Shown here piece by piece: positions 22,301 through 31,926 of a stretch of 64,000 bases of DNA. Source of the stretch: Craterostigma plantagineum (lineage: Eukaryota > Streptophyta > Magnoliopsida > Lamiales > Linderniaceae); assembly GCA_027422505.1 (NCBI GenBank), contig JAPQWV010000001.1, positions 6,200,001-6,264,000 of the forward strand, written 5' to 3'. The position numbers and the translations under genes were made by a program. Position 1 is the first letter of the stretch. Each line of letters begins with the position of its first letter. Below the pieces are notes generated by a model. That model ran no database searches and was not told where the DNA came from. It saw only the letters and a program-made list of their open reading frames with translations.

Positions 22301-22415
22301 AAGCGTCCGAGTACCCGTAAATGTCGACCACCCCATCAAAGTCCTCCAGGTGGTCATGCGGATCCTTGCCCCCATCGTAGCGCGAAAGCTCTGGAATCTT
22401 GAAATCTGTCGGCAT
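19344..22415 (-). CDS. Tat element gag-protease-reverse transcriptase ORF (1023 codons)
   Basis: The long open frame starts MPTDFKIPELSRYDGGKDPH. Residues 1-150 form a retrotransposon gag domain (AREWFSSLPQGSI). A zinc-knuckle-like Cys/His segment (CKFHKEKGHH) follows near 265. The aspartic protease has its Asp at residue 424 in VLVDNGASVNII; an Asn in place of Ser/Thr is usual in the Tat lineage. The reverse transcriptase shows WRMCVDFTNLNKACPKDSYP, FGLKNAGATYQRLVN and the catalytic YVDD at residues 820-823. The start of RNase H (WDEECEKSFTELK) lies near the end. The true gag N-terminus lies upstream in another frame (22427-23014). It acts as a virus-like-particle polyprotein in a retrotransposon cycle. 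The ORF is intact over this length but ends at a nonsense codon. Confidence 0.9.
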   Translation of the reverse strand: MPTDFKIPELSRYDGGKDPHDHLEDFDGVVDIYGYSDALKCKVFKATLIGKAREWFSSLPQGSIKSFEDLTLKFKYHFASKARSRRTLTHLLALRQGGNETLRDFMSRFNNALMEVPDVGVDTATECVLQSLRMGKFLDDLAGDRPKTVDEMKRRAEKFIRVEEANRAKEDEPRNRFPREHKDKQAQRWGEDSGRMRNERRLLVEKQRPRWDSYHPLKTTMTKALMTIQHSSLVQWPPKMKESMTSRASNKYCKFHKEKGHHTNDFIQLRDEIERLLRMGHFRELIGEYMRKGIADNGPSSRDWVNPSQRGSHGGQANEPKERPPVMNRAQVGNPGTMSINMIIGGPAGGDSNNARKRYARRSSHERHSHSRTGQVMGIERSRYAGIPVVFDESDLEGIKLPHDDPIVIRMTIANYDVGRVLVDNGASVNIIFASVLGQMNIDSASLGPVDTCLSGVGGQSVTPLGSIKLPTSMGDQANNRMEILEYMVVDGPSAFNAILGRTGLNRFDAVTSSKCLKVKFPTERGMAVACCDQSLARSCYVAAVGLSKRSGKIEGHLEESNQSLENEKRRNSERVEGCESAVKKGKYEDGEGIRIEPTSFKEVELFPGTHEKVTHMGADLEKNAECMMINFLRRNYDIFAWSPSDFHGIDPNVVVHHLNVKPGAKPIKQKKRSFGRERSNAIEGEVKKLLEANYIQEVQYPDWLSNVVVVPKSDGRWRMCVDFTNLNKACPKDSYPLPRIDLLVDSTAGCSIFSMLDAYQGYNQIMMAEEDREKTSFITEKGLYCYNVMPFGLKNAGATYQRLVNTMFKNQIGKSMEVYVDDILVKSKTHEEHIIHLEETFRTIRRYGMKLNPMKCTFGVRGGEFLGYLITERGIEANPEKIDAILQMRSPTSKKEVQQLTGRLAALSRFIARSADRSLPFFKALRKGGNSEWDEECEKSFTELKRYLTTPPLLVTPVNGDPLYIYLAVSSTAISAVLVREVGAHHHPIYYISKMLQGAEKNYQEIEKLAFALVTSARKLRP

Positions 22416-22426
22416 CGTTTCTTTGG

Positions 22427-23014
22427 CTATCTCTGCACAGAATGTGTTATTAAAATTAACGGCGGGTGCTCTGATTGGTGATCCGGCTTCATATGCGCTA
22501 TATTCCTCCGTCTCAACTTGGTAGGTGGGATCCGTCGTGTCTTCGGTTTCGTGTATCTCCGCATGGGATCTACGGGGTGGTGGGTCGGGACGTCGCTCCC
22601 TCCCGCATGAGCCCTGTGACTGAGACGAGGCAGGTGTGTTTGGGCTGATTGATCTGGTGGAGCTTCTCGATTCTGTAATATATCCAGGAACAGTGACAGG
22701 GGTTCGACTCTCGTAGTCTCCTGCCGCGACCCCAACGCAAAGGCAGGTCGTTCTGTGGTTTCTGCTAGCAGCCTTCGCGCTTCTTCGTTCACCAGCCGGT
22801 TAAACTCCTCTGTAGTATATGTTCTCCCAGTCTCAGGTACATTCAACATCGGCGGCGGCCCGTTTTGTGGAGCTATTTTATCCGGGGCGCCAAACATTTG
22901 ATTTACTTGTCGCTGCATGACGTGATTCTCAAAGGTGTTTGCGTCTGAACAAGTGTGTTCCCCTCGTTTCCCTCTCCCTGAAATACAAGCAGGCTTTCCC
23001 ACAGACGGCGCCAA
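22427..23014 (-). pseudogene. Tat element gag N-terminal ORF (frameshifted from the rest)
   Basis: Frame MAPSVGKPACISGRGKRGEH begins at the primer-binding site and includes TYTTEEFNRLVNEEARRLLA. The last residues are in the wrong frame: the DNA upstream of 22415 reads VNFNNTFCAEIAKETMPTDF in the frame of the downstream ORF, so a frameshift lies between about 22480 and 22620. Confidence 0.7.
22996..23013 (-). other. Primer-binding site of the Tat element
   Basis: On the minus strand TGGCGCCGTCTGTGGGAA follows the LTR end after ATT. This TGGCGCCGTCTGTGGGAA form is typical of plant Tat/Ogre elements. Confidence 0.75.
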
Positions 23015-23016
23015 AT

Positions 23017-23324
23017 TGATCCGGAGCGGTTCCGTGGTTTGGTCCTCTGGTCCGAATCAATCAGATGGTCCCTGTTGTAGGTCACGAGAGAAACGTGTTA
23101 CGTCCTAGAGAGGCAACGGGAACAGGATTTCGGGAGCGAGTTTCGTAGGAGCGGGGCCCAACTCGAGTGATTGTGCTTACCTCCTTAAATGCTTGTCCCA
23201 CTCGGGGTATTTATAGGCAGAATCTTGGGCCTGTAGGTGGGCCGTTGGGTTTTATTGTTAAGGATTAGTGTTTTGGGCTTATTATAGGGCTCAAAAATTA
23301 ATTAAAGAGTGGTTTGACCCATCA
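23017..23324 (-). repeat. 5' LTR of the Tat element
   Basis: Read on the minus strand it starts TGATGGGTCAAACC and ends CCGGATCA, with inverted TGAT/ATCA ends. A minus-strand TATAAATACCCCGAG lies near 23205-23220. The outer boundary is inferred, because the partner LTR is missing and no target-site duplication can be checked. Confidence 0.6.
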
Positions 23325-23575
23325 AACATGAAAACCAATTGTCGATGTGGGAAAAACCACGTGTGACAAGGCAATAAAAAATCCAATATGTGAAGAGTAT
23401 ACACGCACAATTCTTCTATGTTCACCTACACCCAAAACCGATAGCCAATAACCAGAAAGTAAATTTACCCCTTAATTTCCTATCATCTAAAGGGAACTTT
23501 TCTATAAACAACTGTTACGAAAAATTCACTTTCTACTGTTGTTGTTATATATGAGAGGGATCTCAGCATTTTGAA
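23325..23575 (-). repeat. Decayed copia LTR fragment related to the 48061/49849 LTR
   Basis: On the minus strand it reads TCGGTTTTGGGTGTAGGTGA, then AGAAGAATTGT, then GGTTTTTCCCACATCG. These blocks occur in the same order in the LTR at 48061-48473 (TCGGTTTTGGGTGTAAGCGA, AGAAGAATTGT, GGTGGTTTTTCCC). The start of the LTR is missing, and the Tat element appears to be inserted next to or in it. Confidence 0.6.
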
Positions 23576-23628
23576 AAGCCCAAAGCTGGTAGCAAGCTTG
23601 CCCTTCCGCATTTATATTCAAGTTATTA

Positions 23629-24597
23629 GAGCATCTCCAACGTGTAATTTATTTTTGTGTAAAACACAAAAATAGAGTACGTTTCTACTCCAATGAGATT
23701 CTATATTTAACAAAAATATTGTGTTGATTAGCAGAGAAACTCTAGTTCTAGAGTACACACAATTTTCAAAACAAAAAGTTTTGGTTTCTATTTATCTATA
23801 CTTATTTAACAAAATATATTTCATTATATTTAAAATATTTGATATATTCTTATAATAATATAAAAGTAAATATATTTAATTTTCTTTTATTTATTGATAT
23901 TTTCTTTTATTTATTGATATTTAGTCCTAAATAATATGCTAATTTTATAATTTATTTCATTTTTAAATATTAATAATTATAATATATTGACTTTATATAA
24001 CATGAATCTACAGAAAAATATCCAATTATATAAAAAAATTTGTGAGTTAGTACCCATGTCAGAAATTTTTTTGTATAAGTACCCGTTTGACTGTGTGTAC
24101 CATTTTTCCAGTCTTGACGTACCTTTTTATATGTGTAGGACGTACCACGTTACGCGTTTATATGGTACATATATCATTTCTATATGTCATCTTAATGTGT
24201 TATATGATGTACCATTTCTCACTATATTATGTACCACAATACGTTTCTCTATGGAACCTAAATGTGTTATATGGCGTATCTTGCGGCTGGACGGGTACAA
24301 TGTGCAAAAAATTTTATTCTAATAGGTACCTACATATAAAAAATACTGACAGGGACTGACTTGCAACTTTTTATATAATTAGGTACTTTTTTGTAAATTC
24401 CCCATATATAATAAAGTTTAATAAGTCAATTATGATAGTAATTACACGAATTGGATTTTTAGTGTAAAATAGAGTTAGTGGGTTGGAGTGAGCACTAGGG
24501 TAGAAAATAGAGGTTATGGGTTGGAATAAAATTACTGTAGCAACTGTATTATTGTGTCGTATTAACTGTATTTTTATGCTGTGGGTTGGAGATGCTC
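23629..24597. mobile_element. PIF/Harbinger-like (Tourist-type) MITE with nested inverted repeat
   Basis: Termini GAGCATCTCCAACG and GTTGGAGATGCTC are inverted repeats, flanked by TTA at 23626-23628 and 24598-24600, the 3-bp duplication used by PIF/Harbinger transposons. Inside, 24010-24055 and 24354-24400 form a second inverted repeat (AATTATATAAAAA core), probably a nested element of about 390 bp without a clean duplication. Short open frames at 23987-24359 are not convincing genes. Confidence 0.75.
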
Positions 24598-24600
24598 TTA

Positions 24601-25109
24601 CAAGTGTGTAATTAAAATTATCATATGTTATAACAATGAATTGAGTGAATTATAATATAAACGTCACATGATTTCAAAGTTTGCTAATGGCATTTTCATT
24701 CCATTGAAAAAACATGCCATTATAACAGTGTAAGATGGCAAACGGCCAGCTTAATATTAAAAAATACGAATTAGAAATTATATTCATGGGCTTTTGATTT
24801 TATTTCTTCCAATGGCCTAATGTGCGTGTGATTAACTGTTATTGAAATTTCTTTTCAACCATGGGCCTCCCTGCAAAACGTCGGGTTTGGGCGGGCTTTC
24901 CGCCTGCACGTTCTAGCAGATTTAACATAGGGTGAATATAAATGTATGTGGTGTGATACATGTACATCTCATTGGTCAGTAAGCTATATATATTTCAAAA
25001 TAGTGTTTTTGAATTCCTTTTTACAATTTATCAAATGAATTAACAAACAATAATTTTAATTCAATATAATTGTTCAAACTCGAACTTACATGTAGAGTGT
25101 CGGATTATG
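24601..25109. other. Family spacer (unit homologous to 50820-51990)
   Basis: Non-coding AT-rich DNA that aligns with 50820-50940 (CAATGAATTGAGTG..., TCACATGATTTCAAAGTTTG) and 51836-51985 (TTTGATTTTATTTCTTCCAATGG, CGTAGAGT). It documents duplication of the gene-plus-spacer unit. A GC-rich insert near 24862-24915 is unassigned. Confidence 0.6.
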
Positions 25110-25114
25110 GAGGG

Positions 25115-26281
25115 TGTCGACGTAATAAAAGGCACATGGGTTTTGTAAAGTCAAGAAATAAAAAAAAAAGGAAGTAGGCGCACATGGTTTTTTGGTCAAA
25201 TAAGGAATGCTAACTTGAGGAAGACAGTGACGGATCCAGGATTGTACACTCGGGGGCTCGACAGGGCCGTATTTGACCCGTTCATCTAGAGTCATATAAT
25301 TTTTCGGACAATTTTTTTAGTATGAGAGTTTCAATTGTATGACCTACATTTATAAAAATATATAAAATAATTTGATACGTGCTAAAACTGTATTAACGAT
25401 AATCAAGATATCTCAAACTCGTCATCTTCTTCCTCCAAACACTTTCATTTACAACTATATTGAGCTAAACACAATTCTCAAGCGACGGATTGAAAAGAAA
25501 AAGACCAACCCCAAAACAAAAGTCGAATTGTTCTGTGAGTGAAAAGCCCAGCTAAAAATTGCATAATCGAAGAAAAAAAGATCAAAGATGCCCAAACCCA
25601 GCCCAGCCCATCACTAGTTTTCTTGACAAAAACAAAAAAAATAGAAATAAAAAGAAGCCCAAACCAGTTTTCTTAACCAACCCAACTCATCCCATCTTTC
25701 TATCTAACGATGCCCTCCCTATTCATCATCTTCTTCAGGGGCTCTGCAAAGCGTACGCGTCTTAAGGGGGGGGGGGCTCTGCAAAACGATGAGGAAAAAC
25801 ACCCATCGGAGTTGCTGCCAGCGTACATCTAAGGGGGAAGCCGGCCGGCCGGGGGGGCAACAGATACCCCGAGCCCCGCTGTAGATCTGTCCCTGGCCGC
25901 CGAGTTCTCATACGTTGTGCTAAAGATTTTTATTTCTTTTCACATGCAGTATTAAGGCCTATAAATACCAGAGCTCAGGTTAGTGCAAAGTATCCCACAG
26001 AGAGAAGAGAAATAGAGAGATTAAGAGAAGATAAAAAGTAATAGAGAGTTTGTCGGGTATTTCTCCACTATAAAGAGAGATATTGGGGGGTTTTCTCCTT
26101 TGTAGTACGAGATGTTGTAACTCCTATATTTTCCCTATAGTGAATTCTTCTTCCTTGCCCGCGGTTTTGACCCCGATTTGTTTGGAGGGTTTTTCCACGT
26201 TAAATCTCCGTGTCCAATTATCTTTAACTACTCAAATATTAGCCGCAATATTCTTCGATCGGGCCCGCTGCCACAACAACA
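25115..26281 (+). repeat. 5' LTR of the 25-31 kb copia element (with insertion)
   Basis: Starts TGTCGACGTAAT and ends CACAACAACA. Without the 671-bp insertion it is 496 bp, against 497 bp for the 3' LTR. TATA-like TATAAATACC is near 25968. Confidence 0.9.
25225..25895. mobile_element. Non-autonomous hAT-like element in the 5' LTR
   Basis: Begins CAGTGACGGATCCAGG and ends TGTAGATCTGTCCCTG, imperfect inverted repeats with CAG...CTG ends as in the hAT element at 51046. It is absent from the 3' LTR, which defines the insertion. The LTR lengths match without any extra 8 bp, so no target-site duplication remains. Interior has G-runs and CCGGCCGGCC but no gene. Confidence 0.7.
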
Positions 26282-26283
26282 AT

Positions 26284-26301
26284 TGGTATCAGAGCCTGGC
26301 T
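26284..26301 (+). other. Primer-binding site (tRNA-iMet)
   Basis: TGGTATCAGAGCCTGGCT lies 2 nt after the LTR; TGGTATCAGAGC complements the 3' end of plant initiator methionine tRNA. Confidence 0.9.
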
Positions 26302-26478
26302 TGGGTTTTATATATTTATTTATCGTATGCTTTGTGGTTGTCACTAACGTGGACCCTCCATATAAAAAAATAATAGATATTATACTGCCCTTGTTACGGT
26401 GACGAAAAAGCTGGGACAAGTTCAATAATTATCTGCTGCAACCCCTTTGGAGGTATCGTTCACGACTGAGCAGAAATT

Positions 26479-27326
26479 ATGGCGGCGCAATTCGTTATTG
26501 AAAAGTTCAACGGGAGAAATTTCTCACTGTGGAAATTAAAGATAAAGGACGGTTGTCTGGAGGCTATCGATGGAAAACCAGTCACACTGACAGACGAGAA
26601 AAATGGAACGAGATGGACGGGAGTGCTGTTGCAAATCTCCATCTGGCACTAGCAGATGAGATATTGTCCAACGTCAAAGAAAAGAAAATGGCAAAGGAGA
26701 TATGGGACCATCTAACCAATCTGTATGAGCCGACGTCGTTATACAACAAAATTTTCTTGAAGAGAAAGCTTGAGAATGTCTGAATCTACTTTGGTGACGG
26801 AGCATCTCAACGTCTTGAATACTCTATTTTCCCAACTAACATCGCTGGTGTACAAAACAGAGGATAAAGAACGTGCGGAAATTCTACTTCAAAGTCTGCC
26901 TGATTCGTATGATCAGCTCATCATCAACTTGACGAACAACGCAAAAGATCTGGTCTTCAATAACATCGCAACTGCTATTCTCAAAGAAGAAAACCGGCGA
27001 AAGAACAAGGAGGACCACCAAGCAGGCTCTCAACAGTTTGAAGCTTTGACGGTGATGAGAGGGAGATCACTGAAACATGGTTCAAGTGGGAGTCACACTC
27101 AAGGCAGGGGAAAATCAAGAAGTAGGAAGAATGATATGAAATGCTATCACTGTGGAAAGAAGGGTCACTTGAAGAAGGATTGTTGGAGCCTGAAGAATTT
27201 CAATCCTCAAGGAAATCTGGCAAACGCGTCAGGTGGAGACGTATTGTGTAGCGAAGCAGCTATCTCAACGGAGAGCAGACGTACGACGAGATATGGCTTC
27301 TTGACTCGGGCGCAACTTATCATATG
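26479..27326 (+). pseudogene. Copia gag (25-31 kb element)
   Basis: The ATG at 26479 starts MAAQFVIEKFNGRNFSLWKL. A base insertion near 26600 shifts the frame to WNEMDGSAVANLHLALADEI, and a compensating change near 26770 returns it to RMSESTLVTEHLNVLNTLFS. A CCHC zinc knuckle CYHCGKKGHLKKDC is at 27142-27183. The N-terminal domain is about 12 residues shorter than relatives (after LKIKD). This would be the particle-forming protein; it cannot be made intact. Confidence 0.88.
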
Positions 27327-28160
27327 ACCTCTCGAAGAGACTGGTTCTACAACTACGAACCTATCTTAGGAGGATCTGTGTACAGTTGCGAAGATAATGC
27401 CTTAAAGATCGTAGGCGTTGGAACCGTAAGGTTGAAGTTGCAGGACGATACAGTTCGCACTTTTGAAGGAGTGCGGCACGTGGGAGGTCTAAAGAAGAAT
27501 TTATTGTCTGTGGGATAGCTCGATAATCTTGGCTGTGAAATCAAAGTTTCGGAGGAATAATGAAAATATTCCGAGGAGCACTTGTAGTCATGAAAGGTGA
27601 AAAGGTTGCTGGAAAATTTGTATATGCTGTCGGGAGAGACGATGCAAGAAGGGGAAGCATCTGTATCTTCAGAAGGTACAAACGAAAGGTCTACTATGAT
27701 GTGGCATCAGAAGCTCGGACATATGTCGGAACAAGGAATAAAAATTCTTGCAGGCCAGAATCTACTTCCGGGTCTCACGAAGGTGTCACTATCGTTCTAT
27801 GAGCATTGCGTAGCAAACAAGCAGCATCAGCTACAATTCGACACATCAAATTCTAGAAGCAAAGATATTCTAGAATTGATTCACTATGATGTCTGGCAGT
27901 CACCGGAGATGTTGGGTGTATATCATCAAGAGTAAGTGAGATGCGTTCGTTACCTTAAAAAATTTCAAGGCCCAAGTCGAACTTGATACATGAAAGAATA
28001 TGAAATGTTTGAGTACCGATAATGGAAGAGAATATAATGGCAAGGAATTTGAGAGCTTTTGCAAACGGGAAAGCATCAAAAGGCACTTCACTACGATGTA
28101 TACTCCACAACAAAATGGAAGTGGCGGAGCGGATGAACAGGACTGTTGGAAAGAACAAGA
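27290..28160 (+). pseudogene. Copia protease and integrase N-terminal half (decayed)
   Basis: The protease active site reads LDSGATYHM near 27303-27329, followed by GVGTVRLKLQDDTVRTFEGV. A TAG at 27516-27518 replaces a Gln codon. GAG-pre-integrase sequence MMWHQKLGHMSEQGIKIL lies near 27700-27750. Integrase sequence ELIHYDVWQSPE near 27876 is followed by loss of most of the catalytic core; TDNGREYNGKEFESF near 28015 keeps the second Asp and TPQQNG the region before Glu. Confidence 0.8.
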
Positions 28161-28813
28161 GCCATGTTGGAGCTGCAGGTCTGGATAAATCATACTGGGC
28201 AGAAGCAGTCAACACCGCCTGCTACGTGATCAATCGATCGCCTTCAACGACAATTGATCAGAAGATGCCCATGGAGATGTGGACCAAAAAGCCAGCAGAT
28301 TATTCCAAACACCATGTATTTGGAAGTCCTGTGTACGTGATGTACAACGCCCAAGAAACTACTAAGTTGGATCTGAAGTCCATGAAGTGTTTGTTCTTGG
28401 GGTATGCTGATAGTGTGAAGGCCCTGTGGGATCCCACTGCCCACAAGGTTGTCGTCAATAGGGAGGTTATATTTTTAGAAGATAAACCAATCGGAGGAAA
28501 TCATAGCACCACAAAGGGAAGCCCAGAAACTGCGACGATTCAGGTGAAAACGAAGCCTGTCGAACAAGATTCTTCTGAAGCAGTACTAGAGCACGAGGAA
28601 GGGACGAGCAAAGCTTCAGAGCCAGAACTTAGAATGTGCGCACGCAAAAGAGCCGCACCATCCTGTCATGAAGATTACGATATGGACAACAACGTTGCAT
28701 ATTGTCTTCTAACTGATGGTGGAGAGCCATCAACTCTTCAAGAAGCACTGAACGGTTCAAATGCAGATCAGTGGTTGACAGCAATGCAAGAACAAATGGA
28801 AGCTCTACGATAG
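28022..28813 (+). pseudogene. Copia integrase C-terminal half and linker
   Basis: This frame reads SYWAEAVNTACYVINRSPST, MEMWTKKPADYSKHHVFGSP and KCLFLGYADSVKA, the standard copia integrase C-terminal part, followed by the acidic linker and the start of reverse transcriptase (EPSTLQEALNGSNADQWLTA). It ends at TAG 28811-28813, where relatives have a sense codon before NKTWELV. Confidence 0.85.
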
Positions 28814-30275
28814 AATAAGACTTGGGAGTTGGTGCCACTACCTCAGGGAAGAAAGCAATCGACAATAAATGGGTCTTTAAGATCAAGCGGAACAGCGATG
28901 ATCAAGTAGAGCGCTTTCGCGCACGACTGGTGATTAAAGGCTACACTCAGAAAGAAGGCATTGACTTCAATGAGATATTCTCACCGATGGTTTGACTGAC
29001 GACTGTTCGGGTACTCCTGGTGATGTGTGCTACATTCGACCTACATCTAGAGCAACTAGATGTGAAGACAGCTTTTCTTCATGGAGATCTTGAAGAAGAG
29101 ATTTATATGCTCCAGTCGGAATGTTTTGAAGACAAAGAAAAACGGAACTTGGTTTGCAGGTTAAACAAATCTCTATACGGTTTTAAACAGGCGCCGATGT
29201 GTTGGTATAAGAGATTTGATTCCTTCATCATGAGCCTTGGATACAATAGATTGAATGCAGACCCTTGCGCATATTTCAAGAGGTTTGGTGAAAGTTATCA
29301 TATTACTGTTGTATGCTGACGACATGTTAGTAGCAGGTCCCAACAAAGATCGTATTAACGAACTCAAGGCACAACTGGCTAGGGAATTTGAAATGAAGGC
29401 CTTGGGATCGGCAAATAAGATTCTAGGGATGCAAATTTACCGAGATATAAATAACATGAAGATTTGGCGTTAGCAGAAGAATTATCTAAGGAAGGTCTTG
29501 CGACGCTTCAATATGTAAGATTGTAAGCCAATTTCTACCACACTTCTTGTTAATTTCAAATTGTCCTCAAGAATGAGTCATAGCATCGAAGAGGGAATGA
29601 TGGAGATGTCTCGAGTACCGTATGCATCAGCGGTGGGAAGTCTTATGTTCGCGATGATTTGTACACGATTAGACATTGCACATCCAGTGGGAGTAATAAG
29701 TCGGTACATGACGAATCCGGGCAAAGAGCATTGGAGCACGGTGAAGAGGATCCTACAATATATCAGAGGAACCTCTGATGTTGCATTATTACGGGGGAGC
29801 AGACTTTACTGTCAGAGGGTATGCTGACTCTGATTATGCAGATGATCTTGACAAGAGCAAATCTACCACGAGATATGTGTTTACTATTACTGGCGGAGCC
29901 GTAAGCTGGGTATCGAAGTTTCAGTCCGTTGTCGCGATGTCAACAACTGAAGCTGAATATGTTGCAGCTACGTAGGTAAGTAAAGAGACAGTTTGGTTGA
30001 AAATGATCATGGAAGAACTCGGGCACGAACAGAAAAATATTACTCTGTCCTGTGACAGTCATAGTGCATTGCATCTCGCAAGGAATTCAGCTTTTCATTC
30101 TAGGTCAAAGCACATATTAGTCCAGTATCACTTCGTCTGTGAGAAAGTGGAAGAGGGCACGGTTGATATGCAGAAAATTCATACGAAAGTTAACCTAGCA
30201 GATTTCTTGACGAAGACAGACAACGCTAACAAGTTCGTTTGGTGTCGTTCCTCGAGTGGCCTAGCGGAAGCGTAA
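28814..30275 (+). pseudogene. Copia reverse transcriptase and RNase H (decayed)
   Basis: Segments in order are [34 protein letters not shown] (29053-29109), KSLYGFKQAPMCWYKRFDSF, LLYADDMLVAG (YADD catalytic motif near 29309) and EFEMKALGSANKILGMQIYR. RNase H follows as ADSDYADDLDKSKSTTRYVF, STTEAEYVAAT and HSRSKHI. Stops at 28995, 29318, 29471, 29518 and 29973 and frameshifts near 29290 and 29790 interrupt it. Confidence 0.9.
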
Positions 30276-30349
30276 GCAACATGAATGGCACGAGAGAAAG
30301 AATGTGTGAAGATCCGATTGATCCTCAATCAAATATTCAAGTGGGAGAT

Positions 30350-30846
30350 TGTCGACATAACAAAAGCCACATGGGCTTTGGAAAGTCGAGAAATAAAAAA
30401 AAAAGGAAGTAGGCGCACATGGTTTTTTGGTCAAATAAGGAATGCTAACGTGAAGAAGATGGCGCGGAGTTTTACGTTATGCTGAAGATTTTTATTTCTT
30501 TTCACATGCAGTATTAAGACCTATAAATACCAGAGCTCACGTTAGTGCAAAGTATCCCACGGAGAGAAGAGAAATAGAGAGATTAAGAGAAGAGGAAAAG
30601 TAATAGCGAGTTTGTCGGATATTTTCTCCGACTATAAAGAGAGATATTGAGGGTTTTCTCCTTTGTAGAACGAGAGGTTGCAACTCATATATTTTCCCTA
30701 TAGTGAATTCTTTTTCCTTGCCGGTGGTTTTTATCCAGATTTGTTTGGGGATTTTTCCACATTAAATCTTGGTGTCCAAGATTTATCTTTAATTGCTCAA
30801 ATGTTAGCCGCAAGATTATTCGACCAGATCCGCTGCCACGCCAACA
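30350..30846 (+). repeat. 3' LTR of the 25-31 kb copia element
   Basis: Starts TGTCGACATAAC after the polypurine tract and ends CGCCAACA before the GAGGG duplication. It differs from the 5' LTR by scattered substitutions, pointing to an old insertion. Confidence 0.93.
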
Positions 30847-31178
30847 GAGGGATCATTCCTTACGCTCAAACAAACTATTTATAAATTGTCTTGATATTAT
30901 TGTTGCTTATACAAAGCGTTTACCGTCAATTTATTAATAATTCCAACCATAGGAAGTTTGATAAATGGTGATTAATGAAACCTATTGTTAGTAATTTTTT
31001 CTGCAAGTTAGAAATATATGATTTGGATGATGACTTAAATGAAAAGATATTACATTGATTTTCGTTTGGAAATTACAACTACTACTATATTTGTAATAAA
31101 TATAGATTTTTCAAAATCTTCAACAAGACTAAAATCTATCCCGAGGCACTAGCCATGTACAAGCACTCTAAAGCCCCT

Positions 31179-31187
31179 ATAAAATAC
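31179..31187 (+). promoter_or_regulatory. TATA box of family copy 3
   Basis: TATAAAATA lies 80 bp upstream of the ATG at 31260, the same arrangement as in copies 1 and 5. Confidence 0.55.
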
Positions 31188-31259
31188 CCTCTTCAAAATC
31201 AAAATCTTAGAATAAAAATCAAATACACTAGACAACATTAATACGCATATACTTACGTC

Positions 31260-31790
31260 ATGGCTCTTCCAGCATTTTCAACCACCAAAAAAATATTCTG
31301 CTATAACTTCTTCCCCTCCAAGGCCGACGAAGAAGCCCAAATGGCTGAAGATGGAAACTCTAGTGATGCGCCAAAAAAGCACGTTTGTGTCCTTATAGAA
31401 GTAAGCGATATATATCCAAAACCATTGCCAAGTGATCTTGAATGGCCTTGTTACATTATCAAAACCATAGGCCACGAAGATCTAACACATGACGGAATAA
31501 GAATTCCATTGACATTTTAGAGACCTTTCGAGCATGTACTGAGGTATTGTGACATGCCCAAGGCAGTTCGAGTCACCGAGGGCCATAGGGTTGGTGTGAA
31601 GGCGTGGAACTTGGATGGCATCCATAAGATGTATCACGGAGATGATATTTTCTTAGAGATGATGCTGAACGATGATTTTGCCCTATTTTTCCCGGGGGAT
31701 ATTCTAGCGGAGGATGTCAGAGTTGGGTCAAAAGTTGCGCTTTGTTGGAATGTGGAAGAAAGCGCGTTTCTGATTAAGTTATGTAATTAA
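31260..31790 (+). pseudogene. 172-codon family, copy 3 (one in-frame stop)
   Basis: A single frame of 177 codons runs from ATG 31260 to TAA 31788-31790, interrupted only by TAG at 31518-31520. Comparison with copy 2 (TTTTCAGAGACCTTC) shows loss of a C and gain of a T nearby, which together create the TAG and restore the frame. The protein has TTKKIFCYNFFPSKADEEAQ at the start, DIYPKPLPSDLEWPCYIIKT in the middle and VRVGSKVALCWNVEESAFLI at the end. It is the best-preserved copy along with copy 1. Function unrecognised; see copy 1 for the tentative B3-like similarity. Confidence 0.7.
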
Positions 31791-31926
31791 GAATTATAAT
31801 GTATGTATTGAACTATTTATGTTAGATAATAATTAATTATATTGAATGGAGGACTTACTTTTATGTTATAATTGCAACGTGATTTCATATTCTACATTAT
31901 TTCATGTTCAATTACGTAACGTGCTC

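Larger units (their letters stand above)
13993..23324 (-). mobile_element. Tat-type Ty3/gypsy retrotransposon, 3' end truncated
   Basis: On the minus strand the order is LTR, primer-binding site, gag, protease, reverse transcriptase, RNase H, integrase and then a long 3' region with an antisense extra ORF and tandem repeats. This is the architecture of the Tat lineage (Retand/Ogre relatives). The spacer of copy 2 continues up to about 13992, where element sequence starts without any LTR, so the 3' LTR and polypurine tract are lost. Coding parts carry at least two in-frame stops and several frameshifts. Confidence 0.85.
25115..30846 (+). mobile_element. Ty1/copia retrotransposon, complete but decayed
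   Basis: Two LTRs (25115-26281 including a 671-bp insertion, and 30350-30846) enclose a tRNA-iMet primer site, gag, protease, integrase, reverse transcriptase and RNase H in copia order, and a polypurine tract AGTGGGAGAT at 30340-30349. A perfect 5-bp duplication GAGGG flanks it at 25110-25114 and 30847-30851. Gag wording (FVIEKFNGRNFSLWKLK, LLQSLPDSYDQLIINLTNN) is that of Tnt1-94/Tork-type elements. Many stops and frameshifts and an integrase deletion show it is dead. The empty site is visible in the homologous spacer at 51990. Confidence 0.93.

Noticed and set aside
24087..24359. Two overlapping 90-111 codon frames
   Set aside because: They lie in a MITE inverted-repeat core with GTACC repeats; composition is not protein-like and no homolog is recognised.
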